Shown here: positions 53,843 through 61,771 of the stretch, piece after piece
How positions within the stretch are numbered: position 1 is the stretch's first letter
How the letters are laid out: every line of letters starts with the position of its first letter
Virus record (IMG/VR): IMGVR_UViG_3300033183_000212
Span: 82,618 to 146,617 of that record
Strand: one strand, 5' to 3'
DNA length: 64,000 nucleotides
DNA from: a virus
Program-made: the position numbers and the translations under genes
The notes under the pieces: generated by a model
Seen by the model: the letters and a program-made list of their open reading frames with translations, nothing else
What the model was told of the DNA's origin: nothing
Databases searched by the model: none

Positions 53843-54480
53843 TGGCTTACCTCGTACATCCGCTTCCTGCCGTATCAGTTTACGTTCGTAAAGAATACTT
53901 GTATGACTTAGAAAAAGGTCACGGCGAGTACACGCCAGGAATCTGGATCTCAGTCAAGTCGACACAACACAAAGCTCTCTATTTTGAAACACTTCTTACT
54001 GATTACGGCGCTCTATATGACAAGCTTCCTATCTCTGCATTTGTTTGGAAGACTGATGTAGATCACTTTCTACCTCTTGATCACTTACAGATATGGGACT
54101 GTTTCGACTATCACCTCACCGTTATAGATAAACCTATATTGAATCGATGCGAGTTTTTCGGTAAAGATAAGAAGATGCATCCTGGATCATATCTGTTTAC
54201 GATCGACAACGCTCACTCAGACAAGAGTATCTTGGACACAAACTTTTCTGAACATGATCCAGAGCACAAGTCTTTTAACATCATTCAGTTAGACAACGGC
54301 CAGTTTGCTGCGCAGCCAAATAATCGAGTTGTTTGGCGAGACAGCAGTCTAACAATTCCAAACTTAAAGCAACCTGACTTTAAAGTTTGTACACAAAACT
54401 ATCAGGTAGAAGATACACCTAAGTGGTCATTAGGTGATACAGATGAATGGCAATACAAAACTGCTGAAGAAAAAATCTAG
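53842..54480 (+). CDS. Conserved hypothetical protein before gp55
   Basis: 212 residues, starting on the stop of the preceding gene. The sequence is rich in Asp, His and aromatic residues (WKTDVDHFLPLDHLQIWDCF, then GKDKKMHPGSYLFTIDNAHS, NNRVVWRDSSLTIPNLKQPD) and looks like a mixed beta protein. I do not recognise a family with known function; similar proteins appear near gp55 in T4-like marine phages. It is followed by a 141-nt gap holding a promoter. Confidence 0.5.
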   Translation: MAYLVHPLPAVSVYVRKEYLYDLEKGHGEYTPGIWISVKSTQHKALYFETLLTDYGALYDKLPISAFVWKTDVDHFLPLDHLQIWDCFDYHLTVIDKPILNRCEFFGKDKKMHPGSYLFTIDNAHSDKSILDTNFSEHDPEHKSFNIIQLDNGQFAAQPNNRVVWRDSSLTIPNLKQPDFKVCTQNYQVEDTPKWSLGDTDEWQYKTAEEKI

Positions 54481-54587
54481 TATATCCCTGCCCCGGCCTG
54501 ACAATAGGATTATACCATTTTTTTACGTAGTTGTAAACAACTATATGCACTGATGATTTGAGTTATAGCGAGTATACTTTTTGTTAT

Positions 54588-54604
54588 ACTTGTGGTATAA
54601 TATA
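54588..54604 (+). promoter_or_regulatory. Extended -10 promoter before gp55
   Basis: ACTTGTGGTATAATATA is identical over 17 bases to 57979-57995 before gp45. It contains TGG-TATAAT, an extended -10 for host sigma-70. No TTGACA -35 box is visible at the right distance. AAAGGAG follows just before the gp55 ATG. The 54481-54587 stretch shows no gene. Confidence 0.7.
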
Positions 54605-54621
54605 CAATAAAAGGAGCGAAC

Positions 54622-55200
54622 ATGAATAAAAAAGAAAATGTTCATTACGTGAATAACGCAGATTTTTCCAATGCCGTTGTGGAATATGTAAAATCTGCCA
54701 ATGAAGCTAAAGCCGAAAATAAAACAGTACCTATTGTACCTAACTATATTGCAGAGTGCTTTCTAAGAATCTCTGAAGGCTTGTCACACAAGTCTAATTT
54801 TATTCGCTACACCTATCGCGAAGAGATGGTAATGGATGCTGTTGAAAACTGTTTGAAAGCGATTCACAACTATGATCTATCGACTACTACTCGGACTGGC
54901 CGCCCTAATGCTTTTGCATACTTTACTCAGATCGCATGGTATGCCTTTTTGAGACGAATTGCAAAAGAGAAGAAGCAACAAGATATCAAGCTATCGTATC
55001 TTTCACGTGTAAATGTAGAAGAGATCTTAGGCTCAATTGATGAAGTGGATTTACAACAGACACAATATGTGGTAGAATCTTTGAGACAGCGGATCGATCG
55101 AGTCAAAGAGACTGATAAAGCTGTTAAGGAATATGGTAAGGTACAAAAGAAGAAACGCGTTAGAAGTGTTGATTCTGACTTAAGTGAATTTTTAGAATGA
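54622..55200 (+). CDS. gp55: Late transcription sigma factor gp55
   Basis: 192 residues (T4 gp55 about 185). VPNYIAECFLRISEGLSHKS, then YREEMVMDAVENCLKAIHNY, NAFAYFTQIAWYAFLRRIAK and EKKQQ form the region 2-like segment that binds core RNA polymerase and reads the -10 of late promoters. It recruits polymerase to TATAAATA with gp45 as coactivator. Several exact octamers in this window are its expected targets. An AAAGGAG site lies 9 nt before the start. It overlaps gp47 by 4 nt. Confidence 0.93.
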   Translation: MNKKENVHYVNNADFSNAVVEYVKSANEAKAENKTVPIVPNYIAECFLRISEGLSHKSNFIRYTYREEMVMDAVENCLKAIHNYDLSTTTRTGRPNAFAYFTQIAWYAFLRRIAKEKKQQDIKLSYLSRVNVEEILGSIDEVDLQQTQYVVESLRQRIDRVKETDKAVKEYGKVQKKKRVRSVDSDLSEFLE

Positions 55201-56258
55201 AGATTGCTTTTCTCAACGATACACACTGCGGCATCCGTAATTCGTCTGAAGTTTTTCTAGACAATCACGCAAACTTTTACGATAAGGTTTTCTTTCCCTA
55301 TTTGTTAGAAAACAACATCACGCAGATCATTCACTTAGGTGACTACTACGATCACCGCAAGTTCGTGAACTTTAAGGCGATGAACCACAACAGGAAACAC
55401 TTCCTTGAGCCTCTGCGCAAGCACGGCATCAAGATGGATATCATTCCTGGTAATCACGATACGTACTACAAGAACACTAATGACCTCAACTCGCTGAAAG
55501 AGTTGTTAGGTCACTATATGAATGAAGTACATATTGTGATGGAACCGTCTGAGCTAGAGTACGGTGGGTTAAAGATTGGTCTCATTCCCTGGATTAATCC
55601 TGAGAACTACGATAAGACGATGGAGTTTATTCGATCATGTAAGGCAGACATCATTGGTGCACACTTAGAGCTCAACGGCTTTGACCTGATGCGTGGTGTA
55701 AAGGCCACTGATGGCATGGATCATAAGTTGTTCTCTCGATTTGAGATGGTAATCTCTGGCCACTATCACGCTAAGTCTCAGAAAGATAACGTCTACTATC
55801 TTGGTAGCCAGATGGAGTTCTTCTGGTCAGACGCAGGCGATCCTAAGTACTTTCACGTCTTTGACACCGAGACTCGTGAATTCACTGCAATACGTAATCA
55901 CTACACTTTATTTGAAAAAGTGGTGTACGACGATGAGAAAATGGATTATAATACTTTTGACGTATCGGTGTTCAACAACAAGTTTGTGAAGGTTATAGTC
56001 GCAAACAAGTCTGATGCCTTTGTGTTTGATAGGTTCATTGATAGGATTCAAAACCAAGACATTTATGAGCTCAAGATTGCCGAGGACTTCAGTGAGTTTG
56101 TCGGTGAAAAAGTAGATGATGAAAATATCTCGTTTGAAGATACTAGTGAATTGCTGAGTAGTTATGTAGACGCAGTTGACACTGAGCTTGATAAGGCTCG
56201 CATCAAGACTCAGATGCGTGAACTCATGACTGAAGCACAAACTTTAGAAGTTGCATGA
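55197..56258 (+). CDS. gp47: Recombination endonuclease subunit gp47 (Mre11-like)
   Basis: 353 residues (T4 gp47 about 339). The metallophosphoesterase motifs are visible in order: LNDTHCGIRN, IHLGDYYDHR, IPGNHDTYYK, and SGHYHAKSQK. It works with gp46 as the phage Mre11-Rad50 pair that resects double-strand ends for recombination-dependent replication. It overlaps both gp55 and gp46 by 4 nt, so the three are coupled in translation. The C-terminal 100 residues form the capping and linking region. Confidence 0.95.
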   Translation: MKIAFLNDTHCGIRNSSEVFLDNHANFYDKVFFPYLLENNITQIIHLGDYYDHRKFVNFKAMNHNRKHFLEPLRKHGIKMDIIPGNHDTYYKNTNDLNSLKELLGHYMNEVHIVMEPSELEYGGLKIGLIPWINPENYDKTMEFIRSCKADIIGAHLELNGFDLMRGVKATDGMDHKLFSRFEMVISGHYHAKSQKDNVYYLGSQMEFFWSDAGDPKYFHVFDTETREFTAIRNHYTLFEKVVYDDEKMDYNTFDVSVFNNKFVKVIVANKSDAFVFDRFIDRIQNQDIYELKIAEDFSEFVGEKVDDENISFEDTSELLSSYVDAVDTELDKARIKTQMRELMTEAQTLEVA

Positions 56259-57991
56259 TAATTTTTAAAAAAGTACGTTATAAGAACTTTCTCTCTGCTG
56301 GAAACTCTTTTACAGAAATCAATCTAAACTCGACTCGATCTACTCTAGTGGTAGGTCAAAACGGCGCGGGTAAATCTACGATGCTTGACGCAATCTCGTT
56401 TGGATTGTTTGGTAAACCACACCGCAACATTAATAAACCACAACTGGTAAACTCAGTGAATGGTAAGCACTGTGTGGTTGAGATCGAGTTTACGATCGGC
56501 AAGAACGAGTTCAAAGTTCTACGTGGAATCAGTCCTGGTAAGTTTGAGATCTGGAAGAACGATCAGATGCTTAACCAGTCGTCTCATTCCAAAGAATATC
56601 AGAGGATCCTTGAGCAGAACATCCTCAAGCTAAATCACAAGTCCTTCCATCAGGTTGTCGTTCTTGGATCCTCTTCCTTTATTCCCTTTATGCAGCTTCC
56701 GGCTCACCATCGTAGAGAGGTGATCGAGGATCTGCTAGACATCAACATCTTCTCTAAGATGAACACGCTGCTGAAGGAGCAGACAAATTCATTAAAAGAA
56801 ACTATTAGGCAGGTATCTTATGAAATTGACATCAACAGAACAAGGATGGAAAGTCAAGAGAAGTACATACGTGAAGTACAATCGCTTACCAAAGCTAATG
56901 TCGAGAGTAGAGAGCTCAAGATTCTTGCGAACACTGATTCGATCGAACAGCTTCAGTCACAAAACGAAACACTTGCAGAAAAGATCGAGTGGAACCAAGG
57001 ATATGTGGATGAGCGACTACAAAAGCTTACCGACAAGCAGACGACGCTTGTCCAATATCAAGCTCAGTTTAAACAGCAGATGGCCAGTGTTGCCAAAGAG
57101 GCGAAGTTCTATGAAGAGCATGAGGATTGCCCGACGTGCTCCCAAGCTATCACTGATGATCTCAGGCAGCAAAAGCTTCATGACGCAAGGACAAAGGCAA
57201 AAGAACTCAAAGAGGCTATGGACCGCGCCGTTGCAGAGTCGAGTTCTGTTTCGGAAAGTCTTGCGCGAGTTAACGAGACCGTCGCCGAAGTCCAACGATA
57301 CCAGAGTACACTACTATCTAACACTAAAGAGATCGGTAGGCTACAGGACGAGATTAACAGTCTCAGAGATGAGATTAGTGGCACAGCTGTAGCAGACTTA
57401 AAAGATGCAAAGGAAGAGCTAGAAGGTTATAAGTCAAATCAGCGTGATCTACAAGAACGTAAGCTTACGCTGAACGAGCAGCAGCAGTACAACACTGTGA
57501 TCTCTGAGATGCTTAAGGACACGGGTATTAAGACAAAGATCATCAAGCAATACCTACCGGTTATAAACAAGCTGGTAAACCAGTACCTACAGGTTCTAGA
57601 CTTCTTTGTTCACTTTGATCTTGATGAGTCTTTTCAAGAGACTATTCGTTCTCGTCATCGTGATGACTTTACGTATGATTCTTTCTCTGAAGGCGAGAAG
57701 CAACGTATCGACCTATCACTTCTCTTCACCTGGCGCCACGTAGCGAAGATGAAGAACTCAATTGCAACTAACTTATTGATACTAGATGAAACCTTTGATT
57801 CGAGTCTTGATGCTGACGGTGTTGAGAATCTACTTAAGATTCTATATACTTTACCTGACGACACGAATGTATTTGTCATCTCTCACAAGGGAGAGATTCT
57901 AGACGGTAAGTTTGAAAACAAGCTTGAGTTCTATAAGGACAAGAACTTTAGCAAATTAAAAGGTGTACAAGATCCTGAACTTGTGGTATAA
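56255..57991 (+). CDS. gp46: Recombination endonuclease subunit gp46 (Rad50-like)
   Basis: 578 residues (T4 gp46 about 560). Walker A is GQNGAGKST (34-42), the zinc hook is CPTC (292-295) between two coiled coils (about 175-285 and 300-400), the ABC signature is FSEGEKQRIDLSLLF, and Walker B is LLILDETFDSSLD. It binds ATP and controls the gp47 nuclease. Its stop codon lies inside the extended -10 promoter of gp45. Confidence 0.95.
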   Translation: MIIFKKVRYKNFLSAGNSFTEINLNSTRSTLVVGQNGAGKSTMLDAISFGLFGKPHRNINKPQLVNSVNGKHCVVEIEFTIGKNEFKVLRGISPGKFEIWKNDQMLNQSSHSKEYQRILEQNILKLNHKSFHQVVVLGSSSFIPFMQLPAHHRREVIEDLLDINIFSKMNTLLKEQTNSLKETIRQVSYEIDINRTRMESQEKYIREVQSLTKANVESRELKILANTDSIEQLQSQNETLAEKIEWNQGYVDERLQKLTDKQTTLVQYQAQFKQQMASVAKEAKFYEEHEDCPTCSQAITDDLRQQKLHDARTKAKELKEAMDRAVAESSSVSESLARVNETVAEVQRYQSTLLSNTKEIGRLQDEINSLRDEISGTAVADLKDAKEELEGYKSNQRDLQERKLTLNEQQQYNTVISEMLKDTGIKTKIIKQYLPVINKLVNQYLQVLDFFVHFDLDESFQETIRSRHRDDFTYDSFSEGEKQRIDLSLLFTWRHVAKMKNSIATNLLILDETFDSSLDADGVENLLKILYTLPDDTNVFVISHKGEILDGKFENKLEFYKDKNFSKLKGVQDPELVV

Positions 57992-57995
57992 TATA
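57979..57995 (+). promoter_or_regulatory. Extended -10 promoter before gp45
   Basis: Same 17 bases as at 54588-54604, overlapping the last codons of gp46 (TAA at 57989-57991). It is 23 nt before the gp45 start, with CGGAG between. Use of a host-type -10 rather than the late octamer suits early or middle expression of the clamp. Confidence 0.7.
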
Positions 57996-58018
57996 GTTAC
58001 ATTCACACGGAGAATATT

Positions 58019-58696
58019 ATGGAACTCAGTGACAACACTCTCACAGTCCTAAAGAACTTTTCATCAATCAATCAGAACCTTATGGTTCGCGAAGGTAAGA
58101 CGATCAAGACGATCTCTGAAGCTCGTAACGTGCTGGCTACGGCCAACGTCACCGAAGAGTTTCCTAAAGACTTTGGCGTCTATGACCTGAGCGAGTTCAT
58201 CAATGTTCTTGGTTTGGTAGACACTCCTCGTCTTACTTTTCAAGATGAGTGTGTGATCATCGGTGACTCGACCGGTCGATCGAAAGTCAAGTACTTCTTC
58301 TCTCCAGAAGAAACCTTGACCACGCCAAGTAAAGACATCAAGATGCCTGATGCAGACCTGAAGTTTGAGCTCACATCTGATACACTCAGCAAGCTCAAGC
58401 GAGCAGCATCTGCATTAGGACACAGCGAAGTCTCTATAACGGCACAGAACGGTGTTCTAAGCCTGGCTGTTGTTGATAGTCAGAACTCAACTTCGAACGC
58501 GTTCAGCATTGATGTACCAGCTACGTCTGTCCCAGAAGTTAACTTTAACTTCGTGATGAGCATTGTAAATCTTAAGATCATCGCAGGTGACTATGACGTT
58601 GGTATCTCATCTAAACTCATCTCTGAGTTTAAACACAAAGAACTAGATGTAACCTACTGGATTGCACTAGAAAAATCCTCAACATTTGGAGCATAA
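58019..58696 (+). CDS. gp45: Sliding clamp gp45
   Basis: 225 residues (T4 gp45 about 228). The start LSDNTLTVLKNFSSINQNLM and the later VNFNFVMSIVNLKIIAGDYD, VGISSKLISEF are typical of T4-type clamps. A trimer encircles DNA, holds the polymerase, and after loading also tracks to gp55-bound polymerase to activate late genes. It is followed by small genes and the clamp loader gp44, close to the T4 order. Confidence 0.95.
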   Translation: MELSDNTLTVLKNFSSINQNLMVREGKTIKTISEARNVLATANVTEEFPKDFGVYDLSEFINVLGLVDTPRLTFQDECVIIGDSTGRSKVKYFFSPEETLTTPSKDIKMPDADLKFELTSDTLSKLKRAASALGHSEVSITAQNGVLSLAVVDSQNSTSNAFSIDVPATSVPEVNFNFVMSIVNLKIIAGDYDVGISSKLISEFKHKELDVTYWIALEKSSTFGA

Positions 58697-58700
58697 CGTT

Positions 58701-58907
58701 ATGGCAGAAGAGAAGACGGCACAGGATCAGGTAAATGAGCTGGCCAATCGAATTGGTCGCAGCACCGTCGCTGTGATCGATGCCATCACTCAGCGTGGTG
58801 GTTTTAAAGGTGAAGAGCTCACGACTATCGGTAACTTGCGTGATCAATGCACGCAGATCATTCAGTTGGTTGAGCAAGTTCAACAAGAAAAGGCTATGAA
58901 TAGCTAA
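58701..58907 (+). CDS. Small hypothetical protein between clamp and MazG-like gene
   Basis: 68 residues from the ATG at 58701, chosen because it follows the clamp stop by 4 nt and has GGAG 9 nt upstream; an in-frame ATG at 58686 would lie inside the clamp gene. The product is helical (DQVNELANRIGRSTVAVIDA, then EELTTIGNLRDQCTQIIQLV) and may be a helical hairpin. Function unknown. The last base is shared with the next start (TAATG). Confidence 0.55.
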   Translation: MAEEKTAQDQVNELANRIGRSTVAVIDAITQRGGFKGEELTTIGNLRDQCTQIIQLVEQVQQEKAMNS

Positions 58908-59176
58908 TGAACCGTTACCAGCAGTTGATGATAATCACCGCCGAAGAGTGTGGTGAGTTAGTTCAACGCTGTAGTAAGATGGTTCGTCATGCAGAACGTG
59001 CAGCCGATGTCGACGAGAAACAAAGAATAAAGTTTGTTGAAGAGGTCGGCGACGTTCTCGGCATGATCATGTTAATCGTGGAACATGGTTATGCGACGAT
59101 GCAAGAGTTGGAAGATAGAATTAAAGTGAAACACGATAAACTTAGAACATGGAGCGATCTATTCGATGGCGAATGA
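58907..59176 (+). CDS. MazG-like nucleotide pyrophosphohydrolase
   Basis: 89 residues. The metal-binding helices ITAEECGELVQRCSKM (EExxE) and FVEEVGDVLGMIMLIVE (EExxD) mark the all-alpha NTP pyrophosphatase (MazG-like) fold. Such proteins hydrolyse nucleoside triphosphates or alarmone-related nucleotides. Phage versions have been linked to dNTP supply or sanitising. It is a short single-domain form. It overlaps the clamp loader gene by 11 nt, so it is expressed with replication genes. Confidence 0.75.
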   Translation: MNRYQQLMIITAEECGELVQRCSKMVRHAERAADVDEKQRIKFVEEVGDVLGMIMLIVEHGYATMQELEDRIKVKHDKLRTWSDLFDGE

Positions 59177-60104
59177 TTTTTTATGGGTAGAAAAATACAG
59201 GCCACGCAAGGTGGCAGACACGATACTTCCACAAAATTTAAAAGACGTATTTCAGAAAGTAGTCGATGAAGGTACTGTACCTAATATGCTCTTTACTGGT
59301 ACTAGTGGTCTTGGTAAAACTACTATTGCCCGCGCTATTTGTAATGAGCTTGATGTCGACTATATCATCATCAACGGATCAGAAGAAGGAAACATTGATA
59401 CTCTGCGAGGAAAGATCAAGCAGTTCGCCTCGACAGTATCATTGTCAGGAGGTTATAAGGTAGTCATCCTTGATGAGGCAGACTATCTCAATCCACAATC
59501 AACACAACCGGCTCTTCGTGGTTTTATCGAAGAGTTCAGTAACAACTGCAGGTTCATTCTCACCTGTAACTTTAAGAACCGAATCATTGAACCTCTGCAC
59601 TCTCGGTGTGGCGTGTATGAGTTCAATACGAGTAAAAAAGATCTTGCAGGTCTAGCCGCTCAGTTCATGAAGCGTATGAAACACATCCTCGAAGAGGAAG
59701 GTGTGTCGTATGAAGAGATGGCGGTCGCAGACCTGATCATGAAGTTTGCGCCTGACTGGCGTCGTGTTATCAATGAGTGCCAGCGTTATTCTCTCACTGG
59801 CTTTATTGATTCAGGCGTCACGAAGAATTTAACAAATGATAACTATGACGAGTTGTTCAAGCTTCTGAAAGAGAAAGACTTTAAGAAGATGAGGTCTTGG
59901 GTTGCTAACAATATAGATACAGATGCATCTGCAATTTTTAGAGCTATGTATGATAGAGCTCTTGTAAAAGTTAAGCCGGAATCGATTCCTCAGTTGATCT
60001 TGATTCTTGCTGACTATCAATATAAGAATGCTTTTGTTGCAGATCATGAATTAAATGTTGTTGCATGTTTAACGGAAGTCATGGCGAATGTTGAGTTTCT
60101 ATAG
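59166..60104 (+). CDS. gp44: Clamp loader large subunit gp44
   Basis: 312 residues (T4 gp44 about 319). WVEKYRPRKVADTILPQ, then Walker A GTSGLGKT (45-52), Walker B VVILDEADYL near 105, and LHSRCGVYEF with the sensor/SRC arginine finger are present. This is the RFC-type AAA+ subunit that opens and loads gp45. In T4 it acts with gp62; no clear gp62 follows here (a tRNA and an unknown protein do). Confidence 0.95.
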   Translation: MANDFLWVEKYRPRKVADTILPQNLKDVFQKVVDEGTVPNMLFTGTSGLGKTTIARAICNELDVDYIIINGSEEGNIDTLRGKIKQFASTVSLSGGYKVVILDEADYLNPQSTQPALRGFIEEFSNNCRFILTCNFKNRIIEPLHSRCGVYEFNTSKKDLAGLAAQFMKRMKHILEEEGVSYEEMAVADLIMKFAPDWRRVINECQRYSLTGFIDSGVTKNLTNDNYDELFKLLKEKDFKKMRSWVANNIDTDASAIFRAMYDRALVKVKPESIPQLILILADYQYKNAFVADHELNVVACLTEVMANVEFL

Positions 60105-60115
60105 ATAATATAAAG

Positions 60116-60190
60116 GCCGGTTTAGCTCAGTGGTAGAGCAACCGCCTTGTAAGCGGTAGGTCGTCAGTTCAAATCCGACAACCGGCACCA
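60116..60190 (+). tRNA. tRNA-Thr (anticodon TGT), CCA encoded
   Basis: A full cloverleaf: acceptor GCCGGTT (60116-60122) with AACCGGC (60180-60186), D-stem GCTC/GAGC, anticodon stem ACCGC/GCGGT with loop CTTGTAA (anticodon 60148-60150), T-loop TTCAAAT, discriminator A and CCA at 60188-60190. The T-stem has one A-C mismatch (60166 with 60176). It reads ACA codons. It sits between gp44 and the next gene, on the same strand, without its own promoter. Confidence 0.95.
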
Positions 60191-60205
60191 AATAAAGAGA
60201 GTAAA

Positions 60206-60646
60206 ATGTTTAAACAGACAGAAGTTGATACACTACTAAAAGAATATCATGTTAATTTAGCAGAGATTGTAGCATGTGATAGATTCTCTAAGTCTACACG
60301 ATTGCTTGCTGCTAACTTAATGAAGAATCCTTATCACAGCGTGGGTGTGTATCTGCAAAACCTAAGTCCAGAAGAACTGAGTCACTTAGAATACTTGTCA
60401 GAGATTAAAGACAACCATCCGCATGTTGATGAGCTCATCATTCTTACTCTCATGCTACTGCAAGCCGAAGGTACTGCTTGTTCTAGCGAAGACGAATTCA
60501 TTAATTACATTTCATCTTTTAAGATGATGATTGCGGGAACTACTCTTGCTCGTAAAGGAATGATTAAAGTAAATTACGAGAACCTGTCATTCAACGATGA
60601 CATGGGTGATAAGATTGTGTTTGAACCAATAGAGGAGGACGAATAA
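60206..60646 (+). CDS. Conserved hypothetical protein after clamp loader
   Basis: 146 residues, helical. NLSPEELSHLEYLSEIKDNH, then DELIILTLMLLQAEG and NLSFNDDMGDKIVFEP form a pattern I have seen in T4-like marine phages without known function. It takes the place where T4 has gp62 but does not look like it. Its stop shares a base with the endolysin start. AAAGAGAG lies upstream of its start, after the tRNA. Confidence 0.55.
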   Translation: MFKQTEVDTLLKEYHVNLAEIVACDRFSKSTRLLAANLMKNPYHSVGVYLQNLSPEELSHLEYLSEIKDNHPHVDELIILTLMLLQAEGTACSSEDEFINYISSFKMMIAGTTLARKGMIKVNYENLSFNDDMGDKIVFEPIEEDE

Positions 60647-61101
60647 TGGGATATAACCTGTCACAAAGATCCATCGACAGAATGGACGGCGTAGATGAGA
60701 GATTGGTTGCATGTGTCAAGCGTGCAATTGAATTGTCTGAGATCGACTTCGGCGTTACACAAGGCCTGCGCACCATCGAAGAGCAAGAAGCTCTGGTTGC
60801 AAAGGGTGCCAGTAAGACCATGAAGTCCAAGCACATTGACGGCTTGGCTGTGGACTTGATGGCATATGTGAACGGCCGTGGTTGCTGGGAACTGAATGTT
60901 TATGATGAGATTGCCGACGCGATGAAAGCCGCAGCTCAAGAACTGGATGTTCCAATTCGCTGGGGTGCCGCGTGGCACATTTCTGATATCCGTGACTGGG
61001 AAGGCACTATGGAAGAAGCTATGAATGACTATGTCGACACTCGTCGTGGTCAAGGCAAAAGACCTTTCATTGATGCTCCTCACTTTGAGATCATGGAGTA
61101 A
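60646..61101 (+). CDS. Endolysin, M15 L-alanyl-D-glutamate peptidase-like
   Basis: 151 residues. FGVTQGLRTIEEQEALVAKG and the zinc ligands His63 and Asp70 (SKHIDGLAVDL) with His146 (APHFEI) are the VanY/M15 peptidase pattern found in T5-type endolysins. It should cut peptide cross-links in the cell wall at the end of infection. It has no signal peptide, so a holin is needed, and none is obvious in this window. AGGAGG lies 9 nt upstream; it starts on the stop of the preceding gene. Confidence 0.9.
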   Translation: MGYNLSQRSIDRMDGVDERLVACVKRAIELSEIDFGVTQGLRTIEEQEALVAKGASKTMKSKHIDGLAVDLMAYVNGRGCWELNVYDEIADAMKAAAQELDVPIRWGAAWHISDIRDWEGTMEEAMNDYVDTRRGQGKRPFIDAPHFEIME

Positions 61102-61115
61102 CATAGGAGATCGTT

Positions 61116-61424
61116 ATGATCGTAAAAGCATTGAAAGCTATGGCTAACGCTCTAGTTGGCAAGAAAGAAGAGAATGGTCCTCATCCTCTCGATGGTCCTA
61201 CAAAGAGGGCCCTCTTTCCAAAGAGGGCTCAAGTTGAGGAACAAAAAGAACTACCGACGTTGAACGAAGCGTCTTGGCCTTTTCCAAAAGCTCGCCCTCA
61301 AGAACCGGCAAAACCTGCGGCTGAGCCTAAGCCAGCAAAGAAAACGCCTAAGCAAATCGCTGCTGAGAAGCGTAAGGCCGCTGCTAACGCAGACAAAGCT
61401 AGAGCAAAGAAGACTAAAAAGTAA
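61116..61424 (+). CDS. Small basic, Lys/Ala/Pro-rich hypothetical protein
   Basis: 102 residues. After a short helical start (IVKALKAMANALVGKKEENG) the protein is unstructured and Pro-rich, with a C-terminal run of KKTPKQIAAEKRKAAANADK, like histone H1-type tails. It may bind nucleic acid or an acidic surface. It follows the endolysin by 14 nt and has TAGGAG upstream. A 16-bp perfect palindrome (61202-61217) lies in its coding sequence. No family recognised. Confidence 0.45.
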   Translation: MIVKALKAMANALVGKKEENGPHPLDGPTKRALFPKRAQVEEQKELPTLNEASWPFPKARPQEPAKPAAEPKPAKKTPKQIAAEKRKAAANADKARAKKTKK

Positions 61425-61434
61425 AGGAAAATAA

Positions 61435-61758
61435 ATGAAAAAAACAGTATTGGCCGTAGCCACAACACTCATCACGGCAACTGCTATGGCAGATGTAACT
61501 CCATTCGTCGCAGTGGAGCGTGAAGTAAACGCTGCTACCAACCGTGCCATTCTTGGTGTTGGTACCGACCTCGGTCCTGTTGGCGTTGAAGCCAAATACA
61601 GCCTAACCGCCCCGAACAACATGAAGTTCGAAGCTGAGAAGGTTGACGTTGACTTGGTTCTGCCTGTTGGTGACAACGTTGACGTATACATGAAGAACGA
61701 ACTGACCAAGTCGTTCAAGCACCAAGCCACTGTGATTGGTGTACAACTAACATTCTAA
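61435..61758 (+). CDS. Small exported protein, outer-membrane barrel-like
   Basis: 107 residues. Residues 1-20 are a signal peptide (MKKTVLAVATTLITATAMA then DV). The mature part is short alternating strands (VTPFVAVEREV, VGVEAKYSLTA, VDVDLVLPVGDNVDVYMKNE) and ends VIGVQLTF, with the terminal Phe that the outer-membrane Bam system recognises. Six strands or so could make half a barrel or oligomerise. A role in host surface change, such as excluding other phages, is possible but unproven. AAAGGAAAATAAATG is the start region. Confidence 0.6.
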   Translation: MKKTVLAVATTLITATAMADVTPFVAVEREVNAATNRAILGVGTDLGPVGVEAKYSLTAPNNMKFEAEKVDVDLVLPVGDNVDVYMKNELTKSFKHQATVIGVQLTF

Positions 61759-61771
61759 CTAGGAGTATTTT

